A stretch of 64,000 nt of DNA from DAHUXN01 sp963811805 (GTDB taxonomy: Bacteria; Acidobacteriota; Terriglobia; Acidiferrales; UBA7541): NCBI GenBank assembly GCA_963811805.1, contig CAWESU010000001.1, positions 372,001 to 436,000 on the forward strand. The letters run 5' to 3'. Below are positions 33,983 through 42,487 of this stretch, piece after piece. The position numbers were made by a program, and so were the translations under genes. The number at the start of each line of letters is the position of its first letter. Within the stretch, counting starts at the first letter, position 1. The notes under the pieces were generated by a model. That model did no database searches, was not told where the DNA came from, and was given only the letters and a program-made list of their open reading frames with translations.

Positions 33983-35821
33983 CTACTGGCTGGCGCTGCA
34001 GCCGGGAAGACGGAACGAGCCGATGCGCGTGCTGTAGGTTGGCGAGCCTGCCTTGACGTAATCACCGACGTACCAAAACGTGCAGTCGTCGCTCGGATCG
34101 ATGGCGGTCGTGGAGTAATCCTCCCAACGAAGCGTGTTCGTTTGCGAAGCTTGCCCGTCGACGAGAACAGTCTCCCGAAAAGTCAGCAGACCCTTGGGGT
34201 CGGCGGCGAGGCGGGCGGCAAATCGCTGACCGGCAAAATTCGGAGTGCCGCCAAACGAATAGCCGACGCCGATGTCGCCGTTCTTGTCCATGGCGATGCT
34301 GGGCATCCAGCGATAAAAAGCGTCGGGCGCGTAAGTGCCCTGCTGATAGAGGACTGGATCACGGTTCGCGTTGAGGCGGAATTCATACCAGCGCACGCCC
34401 CCGCCGCCCGCTTTGGTGGCGATGGAGTGCGCCGCGACGATGGATTCGTAATCGCCGAAGTTGCGATACACCAAGCGCTGCATGATTTTGTCGCCTTGCG
34501 AGTCGAGCCTCTGGTCAGTACCTGGCTGCGGTACGCAACTGCTCAATTGGCCGTCGCAGAGGTAATGATATGGCGCGACCGGGATTTTCACCGGGCCGAT
34601 GGCCTTGGTGTTCGCCGGCGTCTTCCAGTCGACGTGGACCTTCCAAAAATAAATGCCATCGTCTTCGAATATTTTCTTGAGCTGTGTGCCTCCCGCGGCC
34701 ATCATGATGTTTGGCGCGCCCGGCGGCGGCAGACGCTGTCCGTCGACGTCGGAGTTATTGAGAAAGTTCACGCCATCGACGATCAGGCACTGTTCGGTGG
34801 CAGGGAGGCCTTTGAGCATTTTGCTGCGGTCGGCGACGCAGGTGTGTTTCTGGATGACGGTATCCCCTGTGCTTGTCGGGAGGTAGTAGCCATCGGGCCA
34901 GACGGCGGGACGAGGATAGTCCGGGAAAAGATCTCGCTCGAAGGCGTATCGATAATACGTACCGAGCGGATCGCTGCTGGTGCTCACGGCGTAGCACATG
35001 GCGTAAGGGCCTTGCGCCTGGGCGGGATTCGCGGGCGGAGCTCCAGGCGCGCCGGGAATCGAAGCGTGGCCAGGCTTGGCAGGCTCGCCGGTGCGAGCGC
35101 CGCGCTTGTGGCCCTCGGCGGCGGGAATGGGACTGAAGATGGGCATCACGATGAGCCAGCGATTGGCTAGCTGATCGTAGCGAACCACAGCGTCGCCGTT
35201 GTCGCGCTCCTCGCAAACGGCGCCGAAGCCAGCGAAGATCGCATTCGTGGGAACAGGACCGTAGAGAACGTTTCCGGTGTTGTCGTAGCGAGCGCCTTTT
35301 TTGGTGTAGATGGCGATGCGCGTGTTGACGATCTGCACAATGTGATTGGGGCCGACGGCGAGGCTGTTGTCGGAAGGATTGCGGAAAAAGGCGGGACCTT
35401 GCGCGCTTTGTGGGCCTTTGAAGCCAGCGCCGAGACCGTCGAAACTATCCAGCACCGGAACGGGCGGCTGTTGGCCCTGTGATGTTTGTTCTACTGCGGC
35501 GCCTGCCGCGGTGATTGTCGGTGGAGGGGCAGGCGAATTCTGCTCCTGCGAATCGCGAAGCGACTTAGCCGGCGACAGACCGCATCCTCCGGCGTGCTCA
35601 CAATCCAGAGGTTGCATCGCGAGAGTAGCGGCTTTTGTGCTGTGAAGAAACGCAAGAGGCGCCGAGACGTCGAAGTGCAGCGCGCGATGGACGGTCGCAT
35701 AACGTACGCTAATTTTGGCGTCTCTAGGGCGGGAGCTTTGCGTCGAGCTGCCCGCGAAGAAACCAGTTGCGGCGATGATGGCTAAGACAGCGGTTCTTGT
35801 AAAGGCAGAGAATCGATTCAT
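33983..35821 (-). CDS. Large exported protein of unknown function
   Basis: A 612-residue protein with a signal peptide (residues 1-25; RTAVLAIIAATGFFAGSS). Residues 30-130 are low in structure and rich in Ala/Pro/Gln. From about residue 135 a repetitive beta-rich region begins: FFRNPSDNSLAVGPNHIVQIVNTRIAIYTK, then AVVRYDQLANRWLIVMPIF, SIAMDKNGDIGVGYS and a final WEDYSTTAIDPSDDCTFWYVGDY. These WxxxG/D-rich strands resemble BNR/sialidase-like propellers. I cannot assign a catalytic function. The Cys residues (CYAV, CVADRSK, CLIVDG, CVPQPG) suggest disulfides in the periplasm or outside. Possibly secreted. Confidence 0.7.
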   Translation of the reverse strand: MNRFSAFTRTAVLAIIAATGFFAGSSTQSSRPRDAKISVRYATVHRALHFDVSAPLAFLHSTKAATLAMQPLDCEHAGGCGLSPAKSLRDSQEQNSPAPPPTITAAGAAVEQTSQGQQPPVPVLDSFDGLGAGFKGPQSAQGPAFFRNPSDNSLAVGPNHIVQIVNTRIAIYTKKGARYDNTGNVLYGPVPTNAIFAGFGAVCEERDNGDAVVRYDQLANRWLIVMPIFSPIPAAEGHKRGARTGEPAKPGHASIPGAPGAPPANPAQAQGPYAMCYAVSTSSDPLGTYYRYAFERDLFPDYPRPAVWPDGYYLPTSTGDTVIQKHTCVADRSKMLKGLPATEQCLIVDGVNFLNNSDVDGQRLPPPGAPNIMMAAGGTQLKKIFEDDGIYFWKVHVDWKTPANTKAIGPVKIPVAPYHYLCDGQLSSCVPQPGTDQRLDSQGDKIMQRLVYRNFGDYESIVAAHSIATKAGGGGVRWYEFRLNANRDPVLYQQGTYAPDAFYRWMPSIAMDKNGDIGVGYSFGGTPNFAGQRFAARLAADPKGLLTFRETVLVDGQASQTNTLRWEDYSTTAIDPSDDCTFWYVGDYVKAGSPTYSTRIGSFRLPGCSASQ

Positions 35822-35870
35822 GGTTTCTCCATGGCCGGCTTAGGAATGCGCGTAATCATACACCGAAGAC

Positions 35871-36785
35871 TCAGCCGGGGCGGAAGAGGTTGGAGAGGAA
35901 GAATTTCAAATTGGCGGGGCGCTCGGCGAGACGGCGCATGAAATACGGGAACCAGTCCGAGCCGTAAGGAACGTAGACGCGCAGGCGGTAGCCTTCGCGA
36001 ATCAATTGTTCCTGCAAATCGGTGCGAATCCCATACAACATTTGAAATTCAAATTGCTCGTTGTGAATCCCCTGCTCGGTGGCGAACTTTTTTGTGGCCT
36101 CGAGCATGCGCGGGTCGTGGGTGGCGATGCCGTGATAAATCCCGCTGGTAAGCAGGATCTTCATCACTTTCACATAGTTGGCGTCAACGTCGGATTTTTG
36201 CGGAAAAGCAACCGTCGCCGGCTCTTTGTACGCGCCTTTGACGAGACGCAGGCGGCAACCGGCGGCGATGAGGCCGCGCGCGTCCTGCTCGGTGCGGAAA
36301 AGATAGGATTGGAGAACCGTGCCGACGGAATCCGTTCTAGCACGCAGGCGCTTGCAAATGTCGATAGTGCGATCGGTGTAAGCCGAACCCTCCATATCGA
36401 TGCGCACAAAGTTGCCTTGGCCAACGGCGCGAGTGACGATTCCCGCTAGCAGCTCTTCGCAAAGCGGCTGGCTCATGTCCAGGCCGATCTGCGTCAGCTT
36501 GAGCGAGACGTTACAGGTGAGTTTTTCGGCGGCAATGCGATCGAACATGTCGGAGTAGGCCGCAGCGGCGCGGCGCGCTTCCTCTTCGGTAGCAACGCTT
36601 TCGCCGAGACAGTCGAGTGAGGCAAGGCGCCCGGCCTGGTTCAGCGCACGGACCGCAGCAACGGCATCGTCCAGATGTTCTCCGGCAACAAAACGCCGGA
36701 CAACCCGCCGGCTGAGGTTGTTGTGAATAACGAAGCGGGCGGTACGAGGACTCTGCGAGAGCGCGAGGAGAATGGAACGCAGCAT
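35871..36785 (-). CDS. Proline dehydrogenase (monofunctional PRODH)
   Basis: A 304-residue FAD-dependent enzyme that oxidises proline to pyrroline-5-carboxylate. Conserved barrel motifs are visible: SLDCLGESV, NVSLKLTQIGLDM, FVRIDMEGSAYTD, VLQSYLFRTEQD, RLVKGAYKEP, IATHD and FEFQMLYGIR, ending in RVYVPYGSDWFPYFMRRLAERPAN, the FAD/proline-binding helix. I use the ATG at 36785 (MLRSILLALSQSP); an ATG at 36827 is also possible. No pyrroline-5-carboxylate dehydrogenase is adjacent. Confidence 0.94.
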   Translation of the reverse strand: MLRSILLALSQSPRTARFVIHNNLSRRVVRRFVAGEHLDDAVAAVRALNQAGRLASLDCLGESVATEEEARRAAAAYSDMFDRIAAEKLTCNVSLKLTQIGLDMSQPLCEELLAGIVTRAVGQGNFVRIDMEGSAYTDRTIDICKRLRARTDSVGTVLQSYLFRTEQDARGLIAAGCRLRLVKGAYKEPATVAFPQKSDVDANYVKVMKILLTSGIYHGIATHDPRMLEATKKFATEQGIHNEQFEFQMLYGIRTDLQEQLIREGYRLRVYVPYGSDWFPYFMRRLAERPANLKFFLSNLFRPG

Positions 36786-36935
36786 CAGGACCGGAAAAAG
36801 AATAATGGCATTCGCGCACGTTTGCAATGCGGTTGAAAGATTGTCATGCGGGCAAGTGACGTATAGAAACGCGCGGAGGTTGCAGCGTTAACCGGCAAAT
36901 GTGCCCGGTCCGACTCTCGCCCGGATGCCAAACCG

Positions 36936-37859
36936 TTATTGGAACTGGGCTTCGAGGAACCTTTCGGCGTCCATGCCGGCCATGCAGCCGGAGCCGGCGG
37001 CGGTGACGGCCTGGCGATAGATGTGGTCTTGGACGTCGCCTGCGGCGAAAACGCCCTCGACGTTGGTGCGGCTGCCGTGATGAGTCTTCAGATAGCCGGT
37101 TTCATCCATGTCGAGCTGGCCGCGGAAGATTTTTGTGTTGGGCTCGTGGCCAATGCCGATGAAAAGGCCGTGGACGGGAAGAATGGAAGTTTTGTTGTCG
37201 TCGAGATTGCGAAGTTTAACGGCTTCAACGCTTTGCTTGGATGGGTCGAGAACCTCTTCGACGACCACCGGCGTGACAAAGTGGATCTTATCGTTGGCGC
37301 GCGCGCGGTCCAGCATGATTTTGGAGGCGCGGAAGTCTTTTCGGCGGTGCAGAATGTTCACCTTCTTCGCAAAGCGCGTGAGGAAGTTGGCCTCTTCCAT
37401 GGCGGTGTCGCCTCCGCCGACAACGGCGATTTCTTTGTCGCGGAAAAAAGAACCGTCGCAGGTGGCGCAAGTGGAAACGCCTCGGCCGAGCAGCTGGCGC
37501 TCGGATTCGAGACCCAGAAGGCGCGCCGAAGCGCCGGCGGCAACGATGAGCGTTTCGGCTTCGAACGCTTCTTTCAGGGCTTCGATCCTGAACGGGCGTT
37601 TCTTCAAATCGACCGCGGTGACGGCGCCAGCCCGAAACTCGGCGCCGAAATGCTGGGCCTGTTTGCGCATGGCTTCGGTAAGTTCCGGGCCGAGGATACC
37701 GTTCGGAAAGCCGGGGAAGTTTTCGACCATGGTGGTAAGAGTGAGCTGGCCGCCGGGCTCGAACCCCTCGATGATGATGGGCTTCAAATTGGCGCGCGCG
37801 GCGTAAATGGCGGCGGTGAGGCCCGCGCAACCGCTTCCGATAATGACGACTTTGTGCAC
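36936..37859 (-). CDS. trxB: Thioredoxin reductase (NADPH)
   Basis: A 307-residue flavoprotein that reduces thioredoxin. The FAD site is VVIIGSGCAGLTAAIYAARAN, the redox motif is STCATCDGSFFRDKEI (Cys-x2-Cys), the NADPH site is VVGGGDTAMEEANFLT with HRRKDFRAS, and the C-terminal FAD motif is GVFAAGDVQD. GGGAG lies 6 nt before the ATG. Length matches bacterial TrxB. It is monocistronic and divergent from the FHA-GAF gene. Confidence 0.95.
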   Translation of the reverse strand: MHKVVIIGSGCAGLTAAIYAARANLKPIIIEGFEPGGQLTLTTMVENFPGFPNGILGPELTEAMRKQAQHFGAEFRAGAVTAVDLKKRPFRIEALKEAFEAETLIVAAGASARLLGLESERQLLGRGVSTCATCDGSFFRDKEIAVVGGGDTAMEEANFLTRFAKKVNILHRRKDFRASKIMLDRARANDKIHFVTPVVVEEVLDPSKQSVEAVKLRNLDDNKTSILPVHGLFIGIGHEPNTKIFRGQLDMDETGYLKTHHGSRTNVEGVFAAGDVQDHIYRQAVTAAGSGCMAGMDAERFLEAQFQ

Positions 37860-37922
37860 GAAACGCTCCCGAACTATTGGATTCTGCTGCAGCCAGCAAT
37901 GATTCAGCGCAAAAGGAAGCGC

Positions 37923-37928
37923 ATTTTA
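37923..37928 (-). promoter_or_regulatory. Candidate extended -10 of trxB
   Basis: TAAAAT preceded by TGC (extended -10) on the minus strand, about 65 bp upstream of the trxB start. No convincing -35 was found, as is common for extended -10 promoters. Confidence 0.3.
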
Positions 37929-38078
37929 GCACGGCGGGGCCGATAGACACGTGGTTCTAATGAATCCGACGGGGGCTGAAAGCGTGGTGAGCGCAGCGCA
38001 AGCCCGGTGTTATGGATGCGGCAAGGCAGGCAATGCGGGGCTTGATTGAGGTTGCTGGGCTGGAGAAGATGAAAAGCG

Positions 38079-39077
38079 ATGCCGCGCATAGTGATTCATG
38101 ACAAGGAGCACGAGGCTCGAGTTTTCGAGATAACCGGCGACCGGCCCGTGTCGATCGGACGGGCGAAATCGAGCGACGTAATGCTCGATGATGCCAGCGT
38201 GTCGCGGATACACGCGGTGATTCGTGTGACGATCGACGGACAATGGCAAATCGTCGATCGCGGCAGCGCCAACGGACTGAACGTGAACGGCGCCGCGACC
38301 AAGGAAACCGTGCTGCGGCCAAACGACGAAATCCTGATTGGAGTCTATCGGCTGCGATTCGAGGATTCGAAAGAACGGAAAATCACCAGCTACGGCACAG
38401 TGAAATTGCCGAAGAGCGTCACTGACGCGCTCGGTCACCAGGTGTATTCGGGCCTATCGATGAATGTGGAGGCGGTGGGTGCCGTCAGTGCGGGGCGGGA
38501 GGGAGCCGCCGGACACGAGAAACGGCTGCTGGGACTGCTGGACCGGGTGAAGCTGGGGCTCGCAGAAATGCAAGCGGTGGAGAAGCTGACGCCACGCGTG
38601 CTGGACTACGCCCTCGAGATCGATGGAGTGGAGCGCGGGTTCGTGATGCTGCTGGCCGACGACGCTGGGGAAACGGATCTCAGCAAAGGAAACTACAATT
38701 TTGCGCCAGCGAGCATCCGCTATCGCAAGAATCCGGCCGGAGAGCAGCCACGCAGTTTTCCGCAACTGACGATATCGCGCAGCATCATCCGGCAAGTGAT
38801 GCAGCTGGGTTTGCCGATGCTGGTATCGGACGGCCAAACAGATCCGCGATTTTCCGCGAGCAGGAGCGTAGCCAATTCCGGAATTCAATCGGCAATGTGC
38901 GCGCCGCTGGGGATGGGCAAGCGCCTGCGCGGGTTGCTCTACGCGGACAATCTGTCGCGGAAAGGCATGTTCACAGTCGACGACTTGAACGGCTTCGCCG
39001 TGATCGCGGTGCAGGCGGGCCTGGCCATCGAGCGCATCCGCGGACGAGAAGAAACCTCGGAAAAACTCAAAGCCTAA
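38079..39077 (+). CDS. FHA-GAF domain signalling protein
   Basis: A 332-residue cytosolic protein. Residues about 1-100 form an FHA phosphothreonine-binding domain: RPVSIGRAKSSDVMLDDASVSRIHAVI and DRGSANGLNVNG, with the conserved Gly-Arg, Ser-x-x-His and Asn-Gly residues. A linker holds a helical segment, and residues about 160-325 form a GAF domain (LDYALEIDGVERGFVMLL, ISRSIIRQVMQLGLPMLVSD, SAMCAPLGMGKRLRGLLYAD). There is no output domain such as a kinase or cyclase. It probably binds a phosphorylated partner and a small ligand; a Ser/Thr kinase partner is not in the window. Confidence 0.88.
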   Translation: MPRIVIHDKEHEARVFEITGDRPVSIGRAKSSDVMLDDASVSRIHAVIRVTIDGQWQIVDRGSANGLNVNGAATKETVLRPNDEILIGVYRLRFEDSKERKITSYGTVKLPKSVTDALGHQVYSGLSMNVEAVGAVSAGREGAAGHEKRLLGLLDRVKLGLAEMQAVEKLTPRVLDYALEIDGVERGFVMLLADDAGETDLSKGNYNFAPASIRYRKNPAGEQPRSFPQLTISRSIIRQVMQLGLPMLVSDGQTDPRFSASRSVANSGIQSAMCAPLGMGKRLRGLLYADNLSRKGMFTVDDLNGFAVIAVQAGLAIERIRGREETSEKLKA

Positions 39078-39122
39078 GGGTGGAGTCCTTCAGGGAACAG
39101 CTTCCGCCACAGATTTTTGCAC

Positions 39123-39152
39123 GACAATCCCGACAGTGAGTCGCAGTATAAT
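39123..39152 (+). promoter_or_regulatory. Candidate promoter of mscL
   Basis: A perfect TATAAT at 39147-39152 is preceded, 18 bp upstream, by GACAAT at 39123-39128, a weak -35. It ends about 90 bp before the mscL start. Confidence 0.45.
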
Positions 39153-39240
39153 CGCGCGCGAAAATGCCTGCGATAGAAGGTTTCCCGCAAGAAGACTGAG
39201 TGGGATTGCGATAGCAAGCGACAGGAGAGGAGAACCGGCG

Positions 39241-39678
39241 ATGCTGAAAGAATTCAAGGAATTTGCGATGAAGGGCAATGTGATGGACATGGCCGTTGGC
39301 ATAATCATCGGCGCCGCGTTCGGAAGGATCGTCACTTCGCTGGTAAGCGACGTGATCATGCCGCCGATCGGGCTGCTGCTCGGAAAAGTCGATTTCAATA
39401 ATCTATTTTTCAACATTTCCGGTGCCAGCTACCCGACGCTTGCTGCGGCGAAGGCCGCCGGCGCGGCGACGATTAACTACGGCACGTTCATCAATACGGT
39501 GATCGATTTTCTGATTGTGGCGTTTGCGATTTTCCTCGTGGTGAGACAAATCAATCAGTGGACGACAAAGCCTGCCGCAGCGCCAGAGCCCACCACCAAG
39601 AATTGTCCATATTGTTTGTCTGCGATTCAGGTGAAGGCGACCAAGTGCGCGTTTTGCACGTCGGCTGTGACAGCCTGA
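39241..39678 (+). CDS. mscL: Large-conductance mechanosensitive channel with zinc-ribbon tail
   Basis: A 145-residue channel that opens under hypo-osmotic stress. The N-terminal amphipathic helix and TM1 read MLKEFKEFAMKGNVMDMAVGIIIGAAFGRIVTSLVSDVIMPPIG, a near-canonical MscL signature. TM2 is FINTVIDFLIVAFAIFLVVRQIN. After a Pro-rich linker the C-terminus does not form the usual charged helix; it has CPYC, ten residues, then CAFC, a zinc-ribbon-like tetracysteine knuckle facing the cytoplasm. GGAGAGGAG precedes the ATG at 39241; earlier non-ATG starts were rejected. Confidence 0.95.
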   Translation: MLKEFKEFAMKGNVMDMAVGIIIGAAFGRIVTSLVSDVIMPPIGLLLGKVDFNNLFFNISGASYPTLAAAKAAGAATINYGTFINTVIDFLIVAFAIFLVVRQINQWTTKPAAAPEPTTKNCPYCLSAIQVKATKCAFCTSAVTA

Positions 39679-39727
39679 TGGCGGGCCGCTAACAAAAAAC
39701 ACCTGGAAAGTGTGCGCAGCGCAAGGC

Positions 39728-41983
39728 TCAGGGAGTCGGAGAACGCCGATCCTTGATTTCGCGCAGATGCTCGCGGAGACGCTCGAGCACGGCGTTGCCC
39801 TGGCCCTGAGACAGCTCGCGAGTCAGTTCGGTCAAGGCAAAATGAACGATGTCGTGATGGTGCAAGTCCTCGCCCGGTAGCTCTTCGCTTAATTGCAGCC
39901 AGACATTGTGGAGAAGATCGATTTCTTTGGGTGTGAGGTGAGGTGCGTGCGGCCCGAGGTAGAAAATGCGTTCCTGCCCACCGGGAGTGAAGATATCCAG
40001 CGTCAGCCGAGGCCGAGGCTCCGGCATGCGCTCCCAGGCAAGGCCGACTTCGCGCGCCTGGTCATTGATGGGCATTTTCGAAGAACTGCCGACGACGATG
40101 CTGCTGGACCGCAGGTTCGTAGCGGCGCGCAAAATGCCGTCCCAGAGGTCGTTGGCGGCCGCAACAGCGAGCCGTACCGGCTTGCCTTCTTTTTCGGCGA
40201 TGGCGAGAACTTTCGTGAACAGCAGCTGTTCGATGGTGCTGAAAAGTTGATCGGGACGCAGGTCATACTCTCCCGATGCGGCACGCCGCAGCAAACGGAT
40301 GTGCAGCACGACAACGTCCTGCTCGTTCGCTTTCAGGCGCTCGAGGGCCGAGTGCAGATGATAGAGCGCGTAATAGTTGCTCACCGGCACAAGGATGTTG
40401 CCCGGGCGTACGCCCACGCTTGCCGGAGACAAATCGGCTTCTTGAGCAAGATTGAATTGGTCGAGTTCGGCTGCCTGAGTGCTACCCATGCGGCGATGGA
40501 CGCTTCGTTCGGAAAGAGTGAAGCCGATGAAGAGAAGCGCCGAGAAGACCACGCCAGCGATCGTGGCGTCCGGCTTCGTGAACAGGTTGACGACAGCAAT
40601 CAGCAACAGAACGATGGTGATGAGAGCGAGCCCGAGGGGAATTTCTTTGCCCGCGATGGTGAAATTCAGAGGCACGCGATACTCGCGGTCCTGCGGATGG
40701 GTATAGCGGAGAACGAGGACGGCAATTCCCTTCAGAGCAAAACTCCAAATGACTCCGAAAGCATAGAGATTGCCGAGAAAATCGACGTCTCCGCGGCTGA
40801 CCAGAATCGTGATGATTTGGAGGCCGGCAACAGCAGTGATGATGCGATAAGAGGTGCCGAAGCGGCGATGCGGATGGCGAAACCACTCGGTGAGAACCCC
40901 GTCTTCCGACACGCGGCTGAGCACGCCATTGGAGCCAACGATGGCGGTATTGACGGCGCCAGAAAGAATCAACATGCCAACGATGACGACAAAAACATGA
41001 AAGGCCAAGCGGATACCGAAGGGGCCTTGCAAACTCATAGCAAGGCCGCCGATGAGGTTCTCGAAAAAGTGCGGGCGGATGGAGTCGGGAATAATCATCA
41101 CTGCGAAGAGCGAGACGAGCGCGGTGAAGAGCAGGCTGTAAACGAAAATTATGAGGGCTGTTTTCTTGAGGTTGGGGAGCTTGGGATGCTCAATTTCGCG
41201 GTAAACCTGGGCGAGAGTCTCTTCTCCACTCATCGCCAGAACAGAATGGCCAAGGCCTACAATAATGATCACGAGAGTCAGCGTATGCGCCCAGTGGAAA
41301 TTCGCGAGCCAGCCAAGAGAGTGTTGATCGAGGATCACATTGCGAGGAACCGGTGCGGGAGGCCAGTGAGCGCCGCGCACCCAAACTGTGTAAATGCACC
41401 AAACGATCAGAACCACCACCATGACGGTGGTGAGTTCCATGATCCGCAGAGCCTTTTCGCTTGATTCCGGAATACCTTTGACGTTCTGCCACCAGAAATA
41501 CACAGTCACGAGAATCGCGATGGTTGCTGCGGTGGCATTCACGTGAAGCGAACGATGGATGTGCGCGTAGTGGAGCAGCTCGTTGCTTAAACCCGCGATG
41601 TACTGGCCTGCAGCGACACCGCTAATGGGACCGGTGAGGATGTAGTCGAACATCAGGGCCGACACCGAGAACTTGGCGAGCGTCCCGCCCATGGCCTCCT
41701 TTACGACCCGATAAACCCCGCCCCGAACGAACATGCTGCAGCTCTCGACGTAAATCAAAGACACTGCGTACGCGAGCAGCATCACGCCGAGAATGAACCA
41801 GGGCGCGGACTTCCCTATGAACTGCTCCGCTTCACCGCCCGCGTAATAAGCCGAGGACGCTAGATCATTGAGAACGATCGCCCCAGCGCGCCAAAAGGAA
41901 ATGAAACTGAGCATCGCCGTGGTAGCGACAAGTACGTTGGCAACGGGGCGCTGTGAACCGGGATTTACGGGAGTGGAGGCCAT
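39728..41983 (-). CDS. APC-superfamily permease with cytosolic C-terminal domain
   Basis: A 751-residue protein. Residues about 15-500 contain twelve or so hydrophobic helices of the amino acid-polyamine-organocation fold, with GGVYRVVKEAMGGTLAKFSVSALMFDYILTGPIS (helix 2-3 region) and MSGEETLAQVYREIEHPKLPNLKKTAL (helix 6 loop). Residues about 530-680 form a soluble domain with NILVPVSNYYALYHLHSALERLK and SSSIVVGSSSKMP, resembling universal-stress/Rossmann-like domains that occur on some APC transporters. The substrate is unknown. No partner gene is evident; the DUF971 gene lies 77 bp upstream. Confidence 0.88.
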   Translation of the reverse strand: MASTPVNPGSQRPVANVLVATTAMLSFISFWRAGAIVLNDLASSAYYAGGEAEQFIGKSAPWFILGVMLLAYAVSLIYVESCSMFVRGGVYRVVKEAMGGTLAKFSVSALMFDYILTGPISGVAAGQYIAGLSNELLHYAHIHRSLHVNATAATIAILVTVYFWWQNVKGIPESSEKALRIMELTTVMVVVLIVWCIYTVWVRGAHWPPAPVPRNVILDQHSLGWLANFHWAHTLTLVIIIVGLGHSVLAMSGEETLAQVYREIEHPKLPNLKKTALIIFVYSLLFTALVSLFAVMIIPDSIRPHFFENLIGGLAMSLQGPFGIRLAFHVFVVIVGMLILSGAVNTAIVGSNGVLSRVSEDGVLTEWFRHPHRRFGTSYRIITAVAGLQIITILVSRGDVDFLGNLYAFGVIWSFALKGIAVLVLRYTHPQDREYRVPLNFTIAGKEIPLGLALITIVLLLIAVVNLFTKPDATIAGVVFSALLFIGFTLSERSVHRRMGSTQAAELDQFNLAQEADLSPASVGVRPGNILVPVSNYYALYHLHSALERLKANEQDVVVLHIRLLRRAASGEYDLRPDQLFSTIEQLLFTKVLAIAEKEGKPVRLAVAAANDLWDGILRAATNLRSSSIVVGSSSKMPINDQAREVGLAWERMPEPRPRLTLDIFTPGGQERIFYLGPHAPHLTPKEIDLLHNVWLQLSEELPGEDLHHHDIVHFALTELTRELSQGQGNAVLERLREHLREIKDRRSPTP

Positions 41984-42060
41984 GAAAACGACGTGGGCAC
42001 CGACTATAAGGTGTTTCGCGGAAAAAATAAACAGTTAGCCGGAAAGAGAAATCGCAGTAG

Positions 42061-42447
42061 TTACCCCGCGTGAACCGCTCGAAATTCGCGCGCGCATGCT
42101 TCGCAAGGGCAGATTTCACGGAGATGGTCGAAGCTGTAGATGCCGGTGGAATGGCCGTCGGTGAATTCGATTTGGACCGCATAGGTTCCTACGGTCGAGG
42201 CGGCACGGGCAGTTATTTTCGGCTTGAACATGGGGAGGACGGAGATGCCGCCGGCGGTCTTCGCGTCGACGTTGGCAGGCTTTTCATGCGTTTCTTTGCA
42301 TGTAGCACAGGGACAATGTTCGCGGAGATAGGGAAAGTCGTAATGACTGGTGTGCGCGTCTGACCATGTGATGTCCACGCCAGCGCCCGTCGAGATGTGG
42401 ACCTTGACGTCGATGGGTTTCTTGCGAATGTCGAGAGGCAGTGGCAT
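42061..42447 (-). CDS. DUF971 (GBBH-like N-terminal) domain protein
   Basis: A 128-residue protein. It shows the DUF971 pattern: ITWSDAHTSHYDFPYLREHCPCATC, then a long insert and a C-terminal copy of the beta unit VQIEFTDGHSTGIYSFDHLREICPC. Paired cysteines (CPCATC and CPCEAC) may bind a metal. In other bacteria DUF971 proteins occur next to Mrp/ApbC-type iron-sulfur carriers and are thought to assist cluster assembly or oxygenase function. The C-terminal extension to residue 128 makes it slightly longer than usual. It sits directly downstream of the iron-uptake operon in the same direction, about 40 bp from the ABC ATPase-DtxR gene. Confidence 0.85.
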   Translation of the reverse strand: MPLPLDIRKKPIDVKVHISTGAGVDITWSDAHTSHYDFPYLREHCPCATCKETHEKPANVDAKTAGGISVLPMFKPKITARAASTVGTYAVQIEFTDGHSTGIYSFDHLREICPCEACAREFRAVHAG

Positions 42448-42487
42448 CGGGATCTGTGGGACCGATATCGACCTCCTATTTTACCAA

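Noticed and set aside
39893..41464. 523-residue open frame on the plus strand
   Set aside because: Antisense to the APC permease, with charged low-complexity composition and no domain.
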